The position numbers and the translations under genes were made by a program. A stretch of DNA of 6,900 nt from Alphaproteobacteria bacterium (lineage in GTDB: Bacteria > Pseudomonadota > Alphaproteobacteria > Micropepsales > Micropepsaceae): NCBI GenBank assembly GCA_028869725.1, contig JAGWRJ010000970.1, positions 1 to 6,900 on the forward strand. The letters are read 5' to 3'. Shown here in pieces: positions 1-5,410 of the stretch (position 1 is the first letter of the stretch; the number at the start of each line of letters is the position of its first letter). Under the pieces are notes generated by a model. It had not been told where the DNA came from and did no database searches. It saw only the letters and a program-made list of their open reading frames with translations.

Positions 1-104
1 CGGAACAGCATGCGTCGTTCCACGCCTCTGGCAGGGCTCGGCACCCAATTCAGGGTACTGGCATCAACAAGTGCGCGCGCGGAAAGGTCATCATTAAGTA
101 ACAT
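1..104 (-). CDS. ChrR-like cupin domain protein, N-terminal 34 codons only (runs off left edge)
   Basis: The minus strand opens with ATG at 104-102 and stays open to base 1, giving 34 codons. The peptide begins MLLNDDLSARALVDAS and continues through WVPSPARGVERRMLFR. The pattern 'L-x-W-x-P-S-P-x-x-G-V-E-R-R-M-L' is the start of the cupin domain in the ChrR/anti-sigma-like cupin family, small (~100-120 aa) beta-barrel proteins that usually bind a metal. The metal-binding residues would lie outside the window, so whether this copy is complete or binds metal cannot be judged. A weak purine-rich GAGAG sits about 9 bases before the ATG. The start is 11 bp after the stop of the small frame at 116-403, so the two could share a transcript. 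Members of this family are cytoplasmic; some regulate ECF sigma factors, but most solo cupins have no known role. The family call rests on remembered motif similarity and only 34 residues. Confidence 0.6.
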   Translation of the reverse strand, partial: MLLNDDLSARALVDASTLNWVPSPARGVERRMLF

Positions 105-115
105 GTACCAAGCTC

Positions 116-403
116 TCAGCTAGTCTGTAGGTCTTGCACCATGCCTACGACGCCAGGTTTTCCGCTGGTGGAATAGCATGCCTGTGCGGTCTCTTCCAAT
201 TCCATTCGCTCATCGTCGGCGTGTAAGACCATTAAGGTGCCCGCGGCACTATACGCCTCTTTATCGGGCACCCCTCCCATGTCGTGATCTGTTGCGTGAC
301 TGATGCGGCCTCGCATCACCTCTTTGGTCTCATTGGCGGGACAGGCGTTGATGGTAGCAGCTGCGTCATCGGACCGACACCATGGCGAGCGCGTAAGTGC
401 CAC
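116..403 (-). CDS. Small hypothetical reading frame (95 aa), unrecognised
   Basis: The frame opens with GTG at 403-401 and ends with TGA at 118-116, 11 bp before the cupin start. I do not recognise the product. It is rich in acidic residues (DKEAYS, HADDERMELEE), has four Cys, and shows no signal peptide, transmembrane segment or clear fold motif. In favour of a real gene are many codons ending in G or C and the short spacing to the next gene on the same strand. Against it are the GTG start, the absence of a visible Shine-Dalgarno sequence, and the position in a divergent promoter region. An internal ATG at residue 30 would give a 66-residue form. It may be a degraded gene or a chance frame. 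Confidence 0.25.
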   Translation of the reverse strand: MALTRSPWCRSDDAAATINACPANETKEVMRGRISHATDHDMGGVPDKEAYSAAGTLMVLHADDERMELEETAQACYSTSGKPGVVGMVQDLQTS

Positions 404-412
404 AGAATGCGA

Positions 413-442
413 TTGCGTCTAGGATCGAGATATCATCATAAT
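413..442 (+). promoter_or_regulatory. Putative sigma70-type promoter of the SDR gene
   Basis: TTGCGT (413-418) and CATAAT (437-442) are separated by 18 bp and lie 33 bp before the SDR start codon. The stretch around the -10 is the most AT-rich part of this intergenic region. A start near 449 would leave a leader of about 25 nt with the Shine-Dalgarno sequence inside it. Read by eye only. Confidence 0.35.
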
Positions 443-462
443 AACTCAAAATACGATCTCGA
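425..462. promoter_or_regulatory. 7-bp inverted repeat flanking the SDR promoter -10 (possible operator)
   Basis: TCGAGAT (425-431) is the exact reverse complement of ATCTCGA (456-462), with 24 bp between them. The pair brackets the proposed -10 and transcription start of the SDR gene, where an operator or a leader hairpin would act. The 31-bp centre-to-centre distance is close to three DNA turns. A 7-bp match can occur by chance. Confidence 0.25.
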
Positions 463-474
463 AGAGGCAAATTC

Positions 475-1275
475 ATGCTCACAGACCTGTTCTCCCTTAA
501 GCGCCGCACAGCGCTCGTCACTGGCGGTTCCCGTGGTATCGGCAAGATGATAGCCGCGGGATTTCTCGCGCAAGGTGCGAAAGTGTATATTTCCTCGCGC
601 AAAGCCGGTGCATGTGACGAGGCGGCAGCAGAGCTGAGTGCGCGTGGTGGAACCTGCATCCCACTGGCACAGGATGTCTCCACCGTGGAGGGCTGTCAGG
701 CGTTAGCCGCACGGTTCGCTGAGCATGAGGACAAGCTGGACATTCTCGTCAACAATGCGGGTGCAGCCTGGGGAGCCCAGTTCGACGAGTTCCCCGAAAG
801 CGGCTGGGACAAGGTGATGAACCTGAACGTCAAGTCGCCATTTTTCCTGACACAGGCCCTGGCACCCAAGCTTAGGGCGGCGGCGAGTGCGGAACGTCCG
901 GCTAAGGTGATCCACGTTGCGTCAATTGATGGCATACGCCCCAATCCGTTAGAAACTTATTCCTACCATGCGAGCAAATCAGGCCTCATACACCTCACCC
1001 GACGCATGGCAGCCAGACTGATTCACGATCACATCGTTGTCTCCGCGATAGCTCCCGGCGCCTTCGCCTCCGAGATGAACCGGGCAGCGCGCGACCACGC
1101 GGATGAGGTAGCCAGATTTATTCCTGCCGGCCGCATCGGCCGTGATGAAGACATGCAGGGTGTCGCCATCTATCTTGCCTCGCGCGGGCGACTATGCTGT
1201 CGGAATCACCATCGCAGTCGATGGGGGCGTAGCCTATGCGTCGCTCTGAACACTCCGTTACGGCAAGAGTATTGA
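475..1275 (+). CDS. SDR family oxidoreductase with frameshifted C-terminus
   Basis: Classical short-chain dehydrogenase/reductase, a cytoplasmic NAD(P)(H)-dependent oxidoreductase. Visible motifs are the TGGSRGIG cofactor loop (residues 16-23), D67 after the fourth strand, NNAG (93-96), and the catalytic set N118, S150, Y164 and K168 (YHASK). ATG 475 is supported by AGAGG ending 7 bases upstream and by the family-typical opening LFSL-x-x-RTALVTGG. The sequence resembles RhlG/FabG-like SDRs, but the substrate cannot be read from it. After S236-R237 the family's usual ending (LASRAGDY-x-VG-x-T-x-x-VDGG) is lost and 29 unrelated residues follow. That exact ending, from AGDYAVGITIAVDGG to a TGA at 1247-1249, is present in another frame. 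Restoring 2 bp in the CG run near 1181-1186 would give a normal 258-residue protein. As written, the last strand and C-terminal dimer segment are replaced, so the gene may be a recent pseudogene or carry a sequencing error. Confidence 0.85.
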   Translation: MLTDLFSLKRRTALVTGGSRGIGKMIAAGFLAQGAKVYISSRKAGACDEAAAELSARGGTCIPLAQDVSTVEGCQALAARFAEHEDKLDILVNNAGAAWGAQFDEFPESGWDKVMNLNVKSPFFLTQALAPKLRAAASAERPAKVIHVASIDGIRPNPLETYSYHASKSGLIHLTRRMAARLIHDHIVVSAIAPGAFASEMNRAARDHADEVARFIPAGRIGRDEDMQGVAIYLASRGRLCCRNHHRSRWGRSLCVALNTPLRQEY

Positions 1276-1613
1276 CCGACGTGATTTGACACGCTTCTTG
1301 TCTCTCCCGAGCAAGCGCGCACTTGCCGTGGCGCCATCTCTGCCTCCACGCGGGATCTGCTACGCCGTTGCGTCAGCCCTTATTGAGGCAGCCTCTTTCC
1401 GTTCGATATGATGGTTGTCGATGGGCGCGTGTCAGGGCCGAAGCGAATCAATGCCCGCAAGGCTTTGGATCGCCGCAGATTGGATCACGTCTTCCCCGCG
1501 CTAGATGCTGAAGGCAAGAACATGTCATAGAATGACGTGCATTGATTGAAGCGTAACAGACGGATTTGGAGGTTGTGAAGCCGGCTCAATCGACGATACC
1601 ACGGCGCAAATCA

Positions 1614-1870
1614 TCAGCCAGCCTCATGAGCGCGGCCGCCCCCAAGCGCCGTGAAGGCATACGGATTGAGAAATTGTCGGCCCCAGAACAGATTACGCGA
1701 AGGTCTCCACCATGTACTGCATCACGTCGGCTTCGACTTCCTGCAATCGCGCCTTATCAACCTTGCTCTCATGCAAGTCCGCGAGGCTTTCGCTGTCAGA
1801 TCAATCTCCCACTGGGAGAGAACCGGATCGCCTGCTTTGGTAAGCAGGCAGCCTCCTAAATGTTTGCGGA
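1614..1870 (-). pseudogene. Possible decayed minus-strand gene read in three successive frames
   Basis: On the minus strand, protein-like pieces follow one another in order. The first (about 1870 to 1800) contains LTKAGDPVLSQWEID. The second (1800-1693) is a 35-codon stretch containing DLHESKVDKARLQEVE and ends at TAA. The third (1694-1614) contains LFWGRQFLNPYAFTALGGG and ends at TGA. The joins need only small indels: about 2 nt unread between the first and second, and 1 nt between the second and third. Together they would make a C-terminal fragment of roughly 85 residues. I do not recognise the family. Chance open frames in GC-rich DNA are a serious alternative. Confidence 0.22.
1805..1848. 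repeat. Two tandem perfect hairpins
   Basis: TCTCCC (1805-1810) pairs with GGGAGA (1814-1819) around the 3-nt loop ACT. CCTGCTT (1831-1837) pairs with AAGCAGG (1842-1848) around the 4-nt loop TGGT. Only 11 nt separate the two perfect stems. No T-run follows on the plus strand, and on the minus strand the second stem is followed by TTGATC, so neither is a standard intrinsic terminator. They could be a relic of a regulatory, phage or transposon end sequence, or chance. Confidence 0.35.
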
Positions 1871-2106
1871 AGATGCTCCGATCCTTGTTGGTCTTGTGGA
1901 GATGTTCGCGTATGCGGCCCGGAAGATTATTCTGGCCGCGGTGCGTACCGACGCGGACAATGTGTCTCCATTTCAAGCCAATGATGCTGTATCGACACAA
2001 GTTTATCCTGCTGCATGGATACAAGTTCGTGATGCTAAGTGCCTGATCATTATAGATAAAATTGTTCACGCTTCGACTATCGTGTTACCCGGATTCAGGG
2101 GGAGGC

Positions 2107-2222
2107 TTAACTGGGGGGCACTCTCCGCTTGTCCAGAGCGCGCAGGTGGGCGTCCATGAAGTCGTAGGTGTGTGTCCGGTACAGAACGTTACCTATGTCT
2201 CGAAGCTGGACAACATCAGGGT
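2107..2222 (-). pseudogene. Minus-strand coding-like fragment abutting the tRNA 3' end, unrecognised
   Basis: From the last base of the tRNA, a minus-strand frame reads NPDVVQLRDIGNVLYRTHTY and then FMDAHLRALDKRRVPPS, ending at TAA (2109-2107). The composition is protein-like (His, Tyr, Asp, amphipathic Leu/Arg). No start codon with a ribosome site lies between the tRNA and this stretch; the first in-frame ATG is FMDAH. It therefore looks like the tail of a gene whose front is missing, which can arise when an element inserts or is lost at a tRNA 3' end. I could not place the family. The frame also passes open through the tRNA, which has no meaning. Confidence 0.22.
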
Positions 2223-2299
2223 TGGTGGGCCCGGCAGGACTCGAACCTGCGACCAGACCGTTATGAGCGGCCAGCTCTAACCAACTGAGCTACGGGCCC
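2223..2299 (-). tRNA. tRNA-Ile2 (anticodon CAU; tRNA-Met the alternative)
   Basis: The minus strand folds as a complete cloverleaf. The acceptor GGGCCCG (2299-2293) pairs with CGGGCCC (2233-2227). D-stem GCTC/GAGC, anticodon stem GGCCG/CGGTC (one G-U pair), and T-stem GCAGG/CCTGC with loop TTCGAGT are all intact. Discriminator A and CCA are encoded (2226-2223), giving 77 nt. The anticodon loop is CTCATAA, so the anticodon is CAU. It is not initiator tRNA: the acceptor starts with a paired G1-C72 and the anticodon stem lacks the three consecutive G-C pairs. Base pairs C4-G69, C5-G68 and C6-G67 match the acceptor identity known for TilS, the lysidine synthetase that converts CAU to read AUA. 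Isoleucine-2 is therefore preferred over elongator methionine. Structure is very sure; the Ile/Met choice is less so. Confidence 0.93.
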
Positions 2300-2313
2300 C
2301 CGAAGGGACCCCG

Positions 2314-2341
2314 GTTCTAGCAGAATTCTTGGCGGACCCAA
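2314..2341 (-). promoter_or_regulatory. Weak candidate promoter for the tRNA
   Basis: On the minus strand, TTGGGT (2341-2336) and TAGAAC (2319-2314) are separated by 16 bp. The -10 ends 14 bp before the mature tRNA 5' end, a plausible distance for a short leader. Both hexamers match the consensus only partly. Confidence 0.18.
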
Positions 2342-2394
2342 GACCTTGCCTCAGTCTTGCCCTGTCGGTGGGCGATTATCCCCGTCAAACTGCC

Positions 2395-2400
2395 GAGGGA
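2395..2400 (+). promoter_or_regulatory. Shine-Dalgarno sequence that fixes the SIMPL protein start
   Basis: GAGGGA lies 7 bases before ATG 2408. The frame also has an ATG at 2357, but that start has no comparable site and would put 17 mixed residues in front of a clean signal peptide. The downstream start is therefore chosen. Confidence 0.7.
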
Positions 2401-2407
2401 GTGCATA

Positions 2408-3097
2408 ATGGCCAATGCCAAACCCGTCCTCTTGGGACTAATTCTGAGCATCCTACCGGTTGGCACCGCTCTCGCCCAGGCCCCAAGGCCGGGCCAGATC
2501 ACCGTGACCGGATCCGCCGAGGTCCGGGCTCTTCCGGACCAGACGCAGGTGAGCGCGGGAGTTACCAGCGAGGCCCCCGATCCTCAAAGCGCCCTCGCCA
2601 AGAACGACGCCAGGATGGCAGCAGTATTCGCCGCGCTGGCAAAGGCCGGGATCCCGAGATCTGCTATCCACACCTCCGAACTCTCGCTTTTTCCACAGTA
2701 CGGCACGGCGCCAAACCGCAACGAGCAGGTACAGGGCTATAGAGCCTCGAACACCGTCACCGTCACGCTACCAAACACGCTGCATGTTGGTAGCGTTCTC
2801 GACGAACTTGTGAAGGCCGGTGCCAATCATATCGAGGGCATCCGCTTTATGGTGTCCAATCCCGCACCCTATCTCGCCAAGGCGAGGACCGAGGCAGTTC
2901 GGGCAGCCCTGCGTGCGGCGCAAACCTATGCCAGCGCAGCCGGTATCCGACTTGGCCCCATCCAGTCGATCTCGGCCGGCATCGCGCAACCGCCTCAACC
3001 CATTCTCATGCGAAGCATGGCTGCCGCTGAGACACCGGTGGCCCCAGAGGCGCAACGGGTCCAGGCCTCGGTGACGATCTCTTGGTCGATTCGGTGA
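2408..3097 (+). CDS. SIMPL (DUF541) domain protein, exported
   Basis: A 229-residue protein of the SIMPL/DUF541 family, which includes E. coli YggE and Brucella BP26. These are periplasmic or outer-membrane-associated proteins of poorly defined role; YggE is linked to oxidative stress tolerance. Residues 1-23 form a typical Sec signal peptide: K5, a hydrophobic core VLLGLILSILPVG, and a cleavage site near ALA-QA (23/24). The mature part starts with the family's first strand ITVTGSAEVRALPDQ (31-45). It continues with a helical segment (DPQSALAKNDARM), the HTSELSLFPQYG strand, QGYRASNTVTVTL, and the helix-rich ARTEAVRAALRAAQTYA before the last strand SVTISWSIR. Length matches the family (about 220-250). 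The gene starts 108 bp from the tRNA on the opposite strand, so they are divergent and separate. No partner gene indicates a specific job. Confidence 0.9.
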   Translation: MANAKPVLLGLILSILPVGTALAQAPRPGQITVTGSAEVRALPDQTQVSAGVTSEAPDPQSALAKNDARMAAVFAALAKAGIPRSAIHTSELSLFPQYGTAPNRNEQVQGYRASNTVTVTLPNTLHVGSVLDELVKAGANHIEGIRFMVSNPAPYLAKARTEAVRAALRAAQTYASAAGIRLGPIQSISAGIAQPPQPILMRSMAAAETPVAPEAQRVQASVTISWSIR

Positions 3098-3382
3098 ACC
3101 ATATAGGTCCGGGCCGCGAGCGCTGCACGGCTCAGGGCCCTCTCACGTGGCCGCGTGGGCGAACCTCGGCCCCGCGGTACCGACCCAAGAGCAACCGCGC
3201 ATCGCGCCCGGGTCCTCGGCTCGAAAGCACGATGGGGTGATCGGACGCGTCCCGCACCATCGCGCCAGGACATGCAGCCAGTTTGCAGATGGGGTCAGCA
3301 TTTTCTGGCAAGTGGGGCAGCCATTCTGGACGCAAAGCCCTTCTTCAGGCTAAGCCCAAAGCCGCACAGCAAGGTTCTCCCG
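3098..3382. other. Intergenic spacer between SIMPL and dcp
   Basis: The 285 bp are GC-rich at first and more mixed later. Frames run through it on both strands, including a 76-codon upstream extension of the peptidase frame (from 3155). That extension is Arg/Pro-rich, has no ribosome site and does not match the peptidase family's N-terminus. Short complementary runs exist (GAGC/GCTC, CACG/CGTG near 3118-3155), but no stem-plus-T-run terminator and no clear -10/-35 pair. The promoter of the peptidase operon presumably lies here. Confidence 0.5.
3371..3374 (+). promoter_or_regulatory. Shine-Dalgarno sequence that fixes the Dcp start
   Basis: AAGG lies 8 bases before ATG 3383. The protein from this ATG begins MHDNPFFEPW, the normal opening of Dcp-type peptidases. 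This argues against the longer frame that opens at 3155. Confidence 0.6.
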
Positions 3383-5410
3383 ATGCACGACAATCCCTTT
3401 TTCGAACCCTGGCAGACCCCCTTTGAGGCTCCGCCCTTCGATCGTATCCGGCCCGAGCATTTCAGGCCGGCATTCGAAGCGGCATTACGCGAACACAGGG
3501 CCGAAATTGACGCCATCACAAGTGATGCACACACGCCTGATTTTGCCAATACGATCGCGGCGCTCGAACGCAGTGGACGCGCATTAAACCGTGTCGAGCA
3601 CGTATTCTACAATTTGGCGAGTTCTCATACCAATGACGAGCTGCAGGCCATCGAACTTGAAATGGCGCCTCAGCTGTCCCGTCACTTTACCGCCATTCAC
3701 CTCAACAGCTCTCTTTTCGCTCGGATCGACCATGTCTGGCGCGAAGAGCGCAACCGCTTGCCCGATGACGAACATCGCCGGGTTCTAGATCGCTACCGCC
3801 TTGATTTCATCCGCGCCGGTGCGCAGCTTGACGCAGCCCAAAAGGAGCGCTTTGCCCAGATCAGCGAACGACTTGCTGTTCTTGGTACGGAGTTTGCTCA
3901 GGCCGTACTTGCCGATGAACAAGAGAGCGTAATGCCGCTTTCGGCTGAAGACGCCGAAGGCCTGCCCGAGTTCGCTCGGGTCGCCGCTGCCGAGCTGGCG
4001 CGGGAACATGGGTTGGAAGCCCCTTATGCCGTCAATGCTTCGCGCTCCTCAGTGGAGGCGATACTCACATTTGCCCGCAACCGCCAGGTGCGCGAAAAGG
4101 TTCTGCAGGCGTGGGCAAGCCGTGGAAGGCGTGGCAATGCCCATGACAACCGCGCGCGCATGCGCGAAATCCTGTTGCTCCGCCTGGAGCTTGCCAAACT
4201 GCTAGGTTATGCAAGCTTCGCTGAGTACCGCCTGGCCGATACCATGGCCAAGACTCCTGCCGCCGCACGCGCCCTGCTCGAAAAGGTCTGGACGCCGGCT
4301 CTTCAACGGGCAAGGCGCGAACGCGATGAACTGCAGAAACTGATTTCCGAGGAAGGCGGCAATTTTGCTCTCACCGCCTTCGACTGGCGCTATTACGCCG
4401 AACGCCTGCGCAAGGCCCGCTATGACATTGATGACAACGAAATCATGCCATATCTGCCTCTCGACGCCATGATCGAGGCCGCATTCGATGCGGCATCCAG
4501 ACTGTTTGGGATTTCGTTTCATCCCCGCCACGACGTGCCGGTCTACCATCCCGATGTGCGGGTCTTTGAAGTCCGTCGCCACAATGAACCGATTGGTCTC
4601 TTCTATGGCGACTACTTCGCGCGCAGCTCCAAACGCGGCGGCGCATGGATGTCGAGCTTTCGCGAACAGAATGCCCTGGACGGCCGGGTATTGCCACTGA
4701 TCATCAACAACTGCAATTTCTCCAGGCCGGCGGAGGGTTCGCCGGCACTTTTGAACATCGACGAAGCACGCACTCTGTTTCATGAATTTGGTCACGGGCT
4801 GCACGGACTACTGTCCAATGTCCGCTTCCCCCGCCTTTCCGGAACAAACGTCGCACAAGACTTCGTCGAACTTCCGTCCCAGATTTTTGAGCACTGGTTT
4901 GAAGTTCAGCTCGAGAGATTTGCCCGTCATGTGAAGACGAACGAAGCCATGCCAAAGGCGCTGCGCGACAAGCTTTCTGCTGCACGGAATTTCGACCAGG
5001 GTTTTGCAACCGTCGAATTTCTGGGCAGCGCCTTTGTCGATATGGATTTTCATACCGCTACCGAGGCCAGCGACATAGATCCTGAACGCATTGAACACGT
5101 AAGCGCATCGCACCTGGCGATCCCGCCAGAAATCCCCCTGCGGCACGCTCCGGCGCATTTTCTGCACATCTTCGGAGGTGACGGCTATGCTGCCGGCTAT
5201 TACGCTTATATGTGGGCGGAAGTTCTCGATGCCGACGGATTTTCGGCCTTTATGGAAACTGGTGATCCGTTTGATGCCGCGACGGCCATGAGGCTTTACC
5301 AGGATATCTATTCTGTTGGCGGTACACGCGACTACGAGGCAACCTACCGGCATTTTCGAGGTCGTGATCCCAGGATAGAGGCCCTGCTCCAGGGACGGGG
5401 ATTAGGATGA
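3383..5410 (+). CDS. dcp: M3 family zinc metallopeptidase, peptidyl-dipeptidase Dcp type
   Basis: A 675-residue thimet-oligopeptidase-like (M3) zinc peptidase. Dcp removes C-terminal dipeptides from short peptides; the family member OpdA acts as an oligopeptidase in cytoplasmic peptide turnover. The zinc site is complete: H467-E468-F469-G470-H471 (HEXXH) and the third ligand E496 in DFVELPSQ, with the M3-typical 25-residue spacing from the second His. The C-terminal substrate-binding stretch is present as HIFGGDGYAAGYYAYMW, starting at H595 with Tyr at 602, 606 and 607. Other Dcp hallmarks are SLFARIDHVW, PVYHPDVRVFEV, LFYGDYFARSSKRGGAWM and a C-terminal FRGRDPRIEALLQGRGL. E. coli Dcp is 681 residues. 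There is no signal peptide, so the protein is likely cytoplasmic. Its stop overlaps the next gene's start (ATGA), indicating an operon. Dcp fits better than OpdA, though substrate preference cannot be proved from sequence. Confidence 0.92.
   Translation: MHDNPFFEPWQTPFEAPPFDRIRPEHFRPAFEAALREHRAEIDAITSDAHTPDFANTIAALERSGRALNRVEHVFYNLASSHTNDELQAIELEMAPQLSRHFTAIHLNSSLFARIDHVWREERNRLPDDEHRRVLDRYRLDFIRAGAQLDAAQKERFAQISERLAVLGTEFAQAVLADEQESVMPLSAEDAEGLPEFARVAAAELAREHGLEAPYAVNASRSSVEAILTFARNRQVREKVLQAWASRGRRGNAHDNRARMREILLLRLELAKLLGYASFAEYRLADTMAKTPAAARALLEKVWTPALQRARRERDELQKLISEEGGNFALTAFDWRYYAERLRKARYDIDDNEIMPYLPLDAMIEAAFDAASRLFGISFHPRHDVPVYHPDVRVFEVRRHNEPIGLFYGDYFARSSKRGGAWMSSFREQNALDGRVLPLIINNCNFSRPAEGSPALLNIDEARTLFHEFGHGLHGLLSNVRFPRLSGTNVAQDFVELPSQIFEHWFEVQLERFARHVKTNEAMPKALRDKLSAARNFDQGFATVEFLGSAFVDMDFHTATEASDIDPERIEHVSASHLAIPPEIPLRHAPAHFLHIFGGDGYAAGYYAYMWAEVLDADGFSAFMETGDPFDAATAMRLYQDIYSVGGTRDYEATYRHFRGRDPRIEALLQGRGLG

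Larger units (their letters stand above)
1250..2222. other. Gene-poor, probably decayed segment between SDR and tRNA
   Basis: About 970 bp without a convincing intact gene. Several frames exceed 60 codons, but none has a good ribosome site plus a recognisable domain. Visible contents are: (a) a 40-codon plus-strand frame at 1408-1530 starting MMVVDGRVSGPKR, with no Shine-Dalgarno; (b) protein-like minus-strand pieces in three successive frames between 1614 and 1870; (c) a 99-codon plus-strand frame at 1860-2159, unrecognised; (d) two tandem hairpins at 1805-1848; (e) an AT-rich patch near 2048-2066; (f) a minus-strand frame ending at 2107 that runs up to the tRNA. This fits remnants of one or more genes or of an element once inserted beside the tRNA. 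No second copy of the tRNA 3' end and no IS inverted repeats were found by eye. Confidence 0.5.

Noticed and set aside
366..683. 105-codon minus-strand frame opposite the SDR start
   Set aside because: It is antisense to the conserved SDR cofactor-binding region and has no motif of its own.
2048..2066. TATAAT on the minus strand in an AT-rich patch, considered as a promoter
   Set aside because: No convincing -35 lies 16-18 bp upstream and no gene follows on that strand apart from uncertain fragments.
1250..2222. Complete insertion sequence or CRISPR array in the gene-poor segment
   Set aside because: No paired terminal inverted repeats, target-site duplication, DDE or integrase motif, or regularly spaced repeats could be seen.
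2062..2280. 72-codon plus-strand frame ending in GRTRTCDQTVMSGQL
   Set aside because: Its C-terminal half is the antisense translation of the tRNA gene, a well-known annotation artefact; the upstream part has no ribosome site.
2357..2407. Upstream ATG start for the SIMPL protein
   Set aside because: It would place 17 residues ahead of a clean signal peptide, and the strong GAGGGA site serves ATG 2408.
3155..3382. 76-residue N-terminal extension of the Dcp frame
   Set aside because: It is Arg/Pro-rich, lacks a Shine-Dalgarno sequence and is absent from the family; ATG 3383 with AAGG upstream starts the normal N-terminus.
4202..5353. Long minus-strand frames (200 and 181 codons) opposite dcp
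   Set aside because: They are shadows of the peptidase reading frame, which carries the full zinc site and family-wide similarity.
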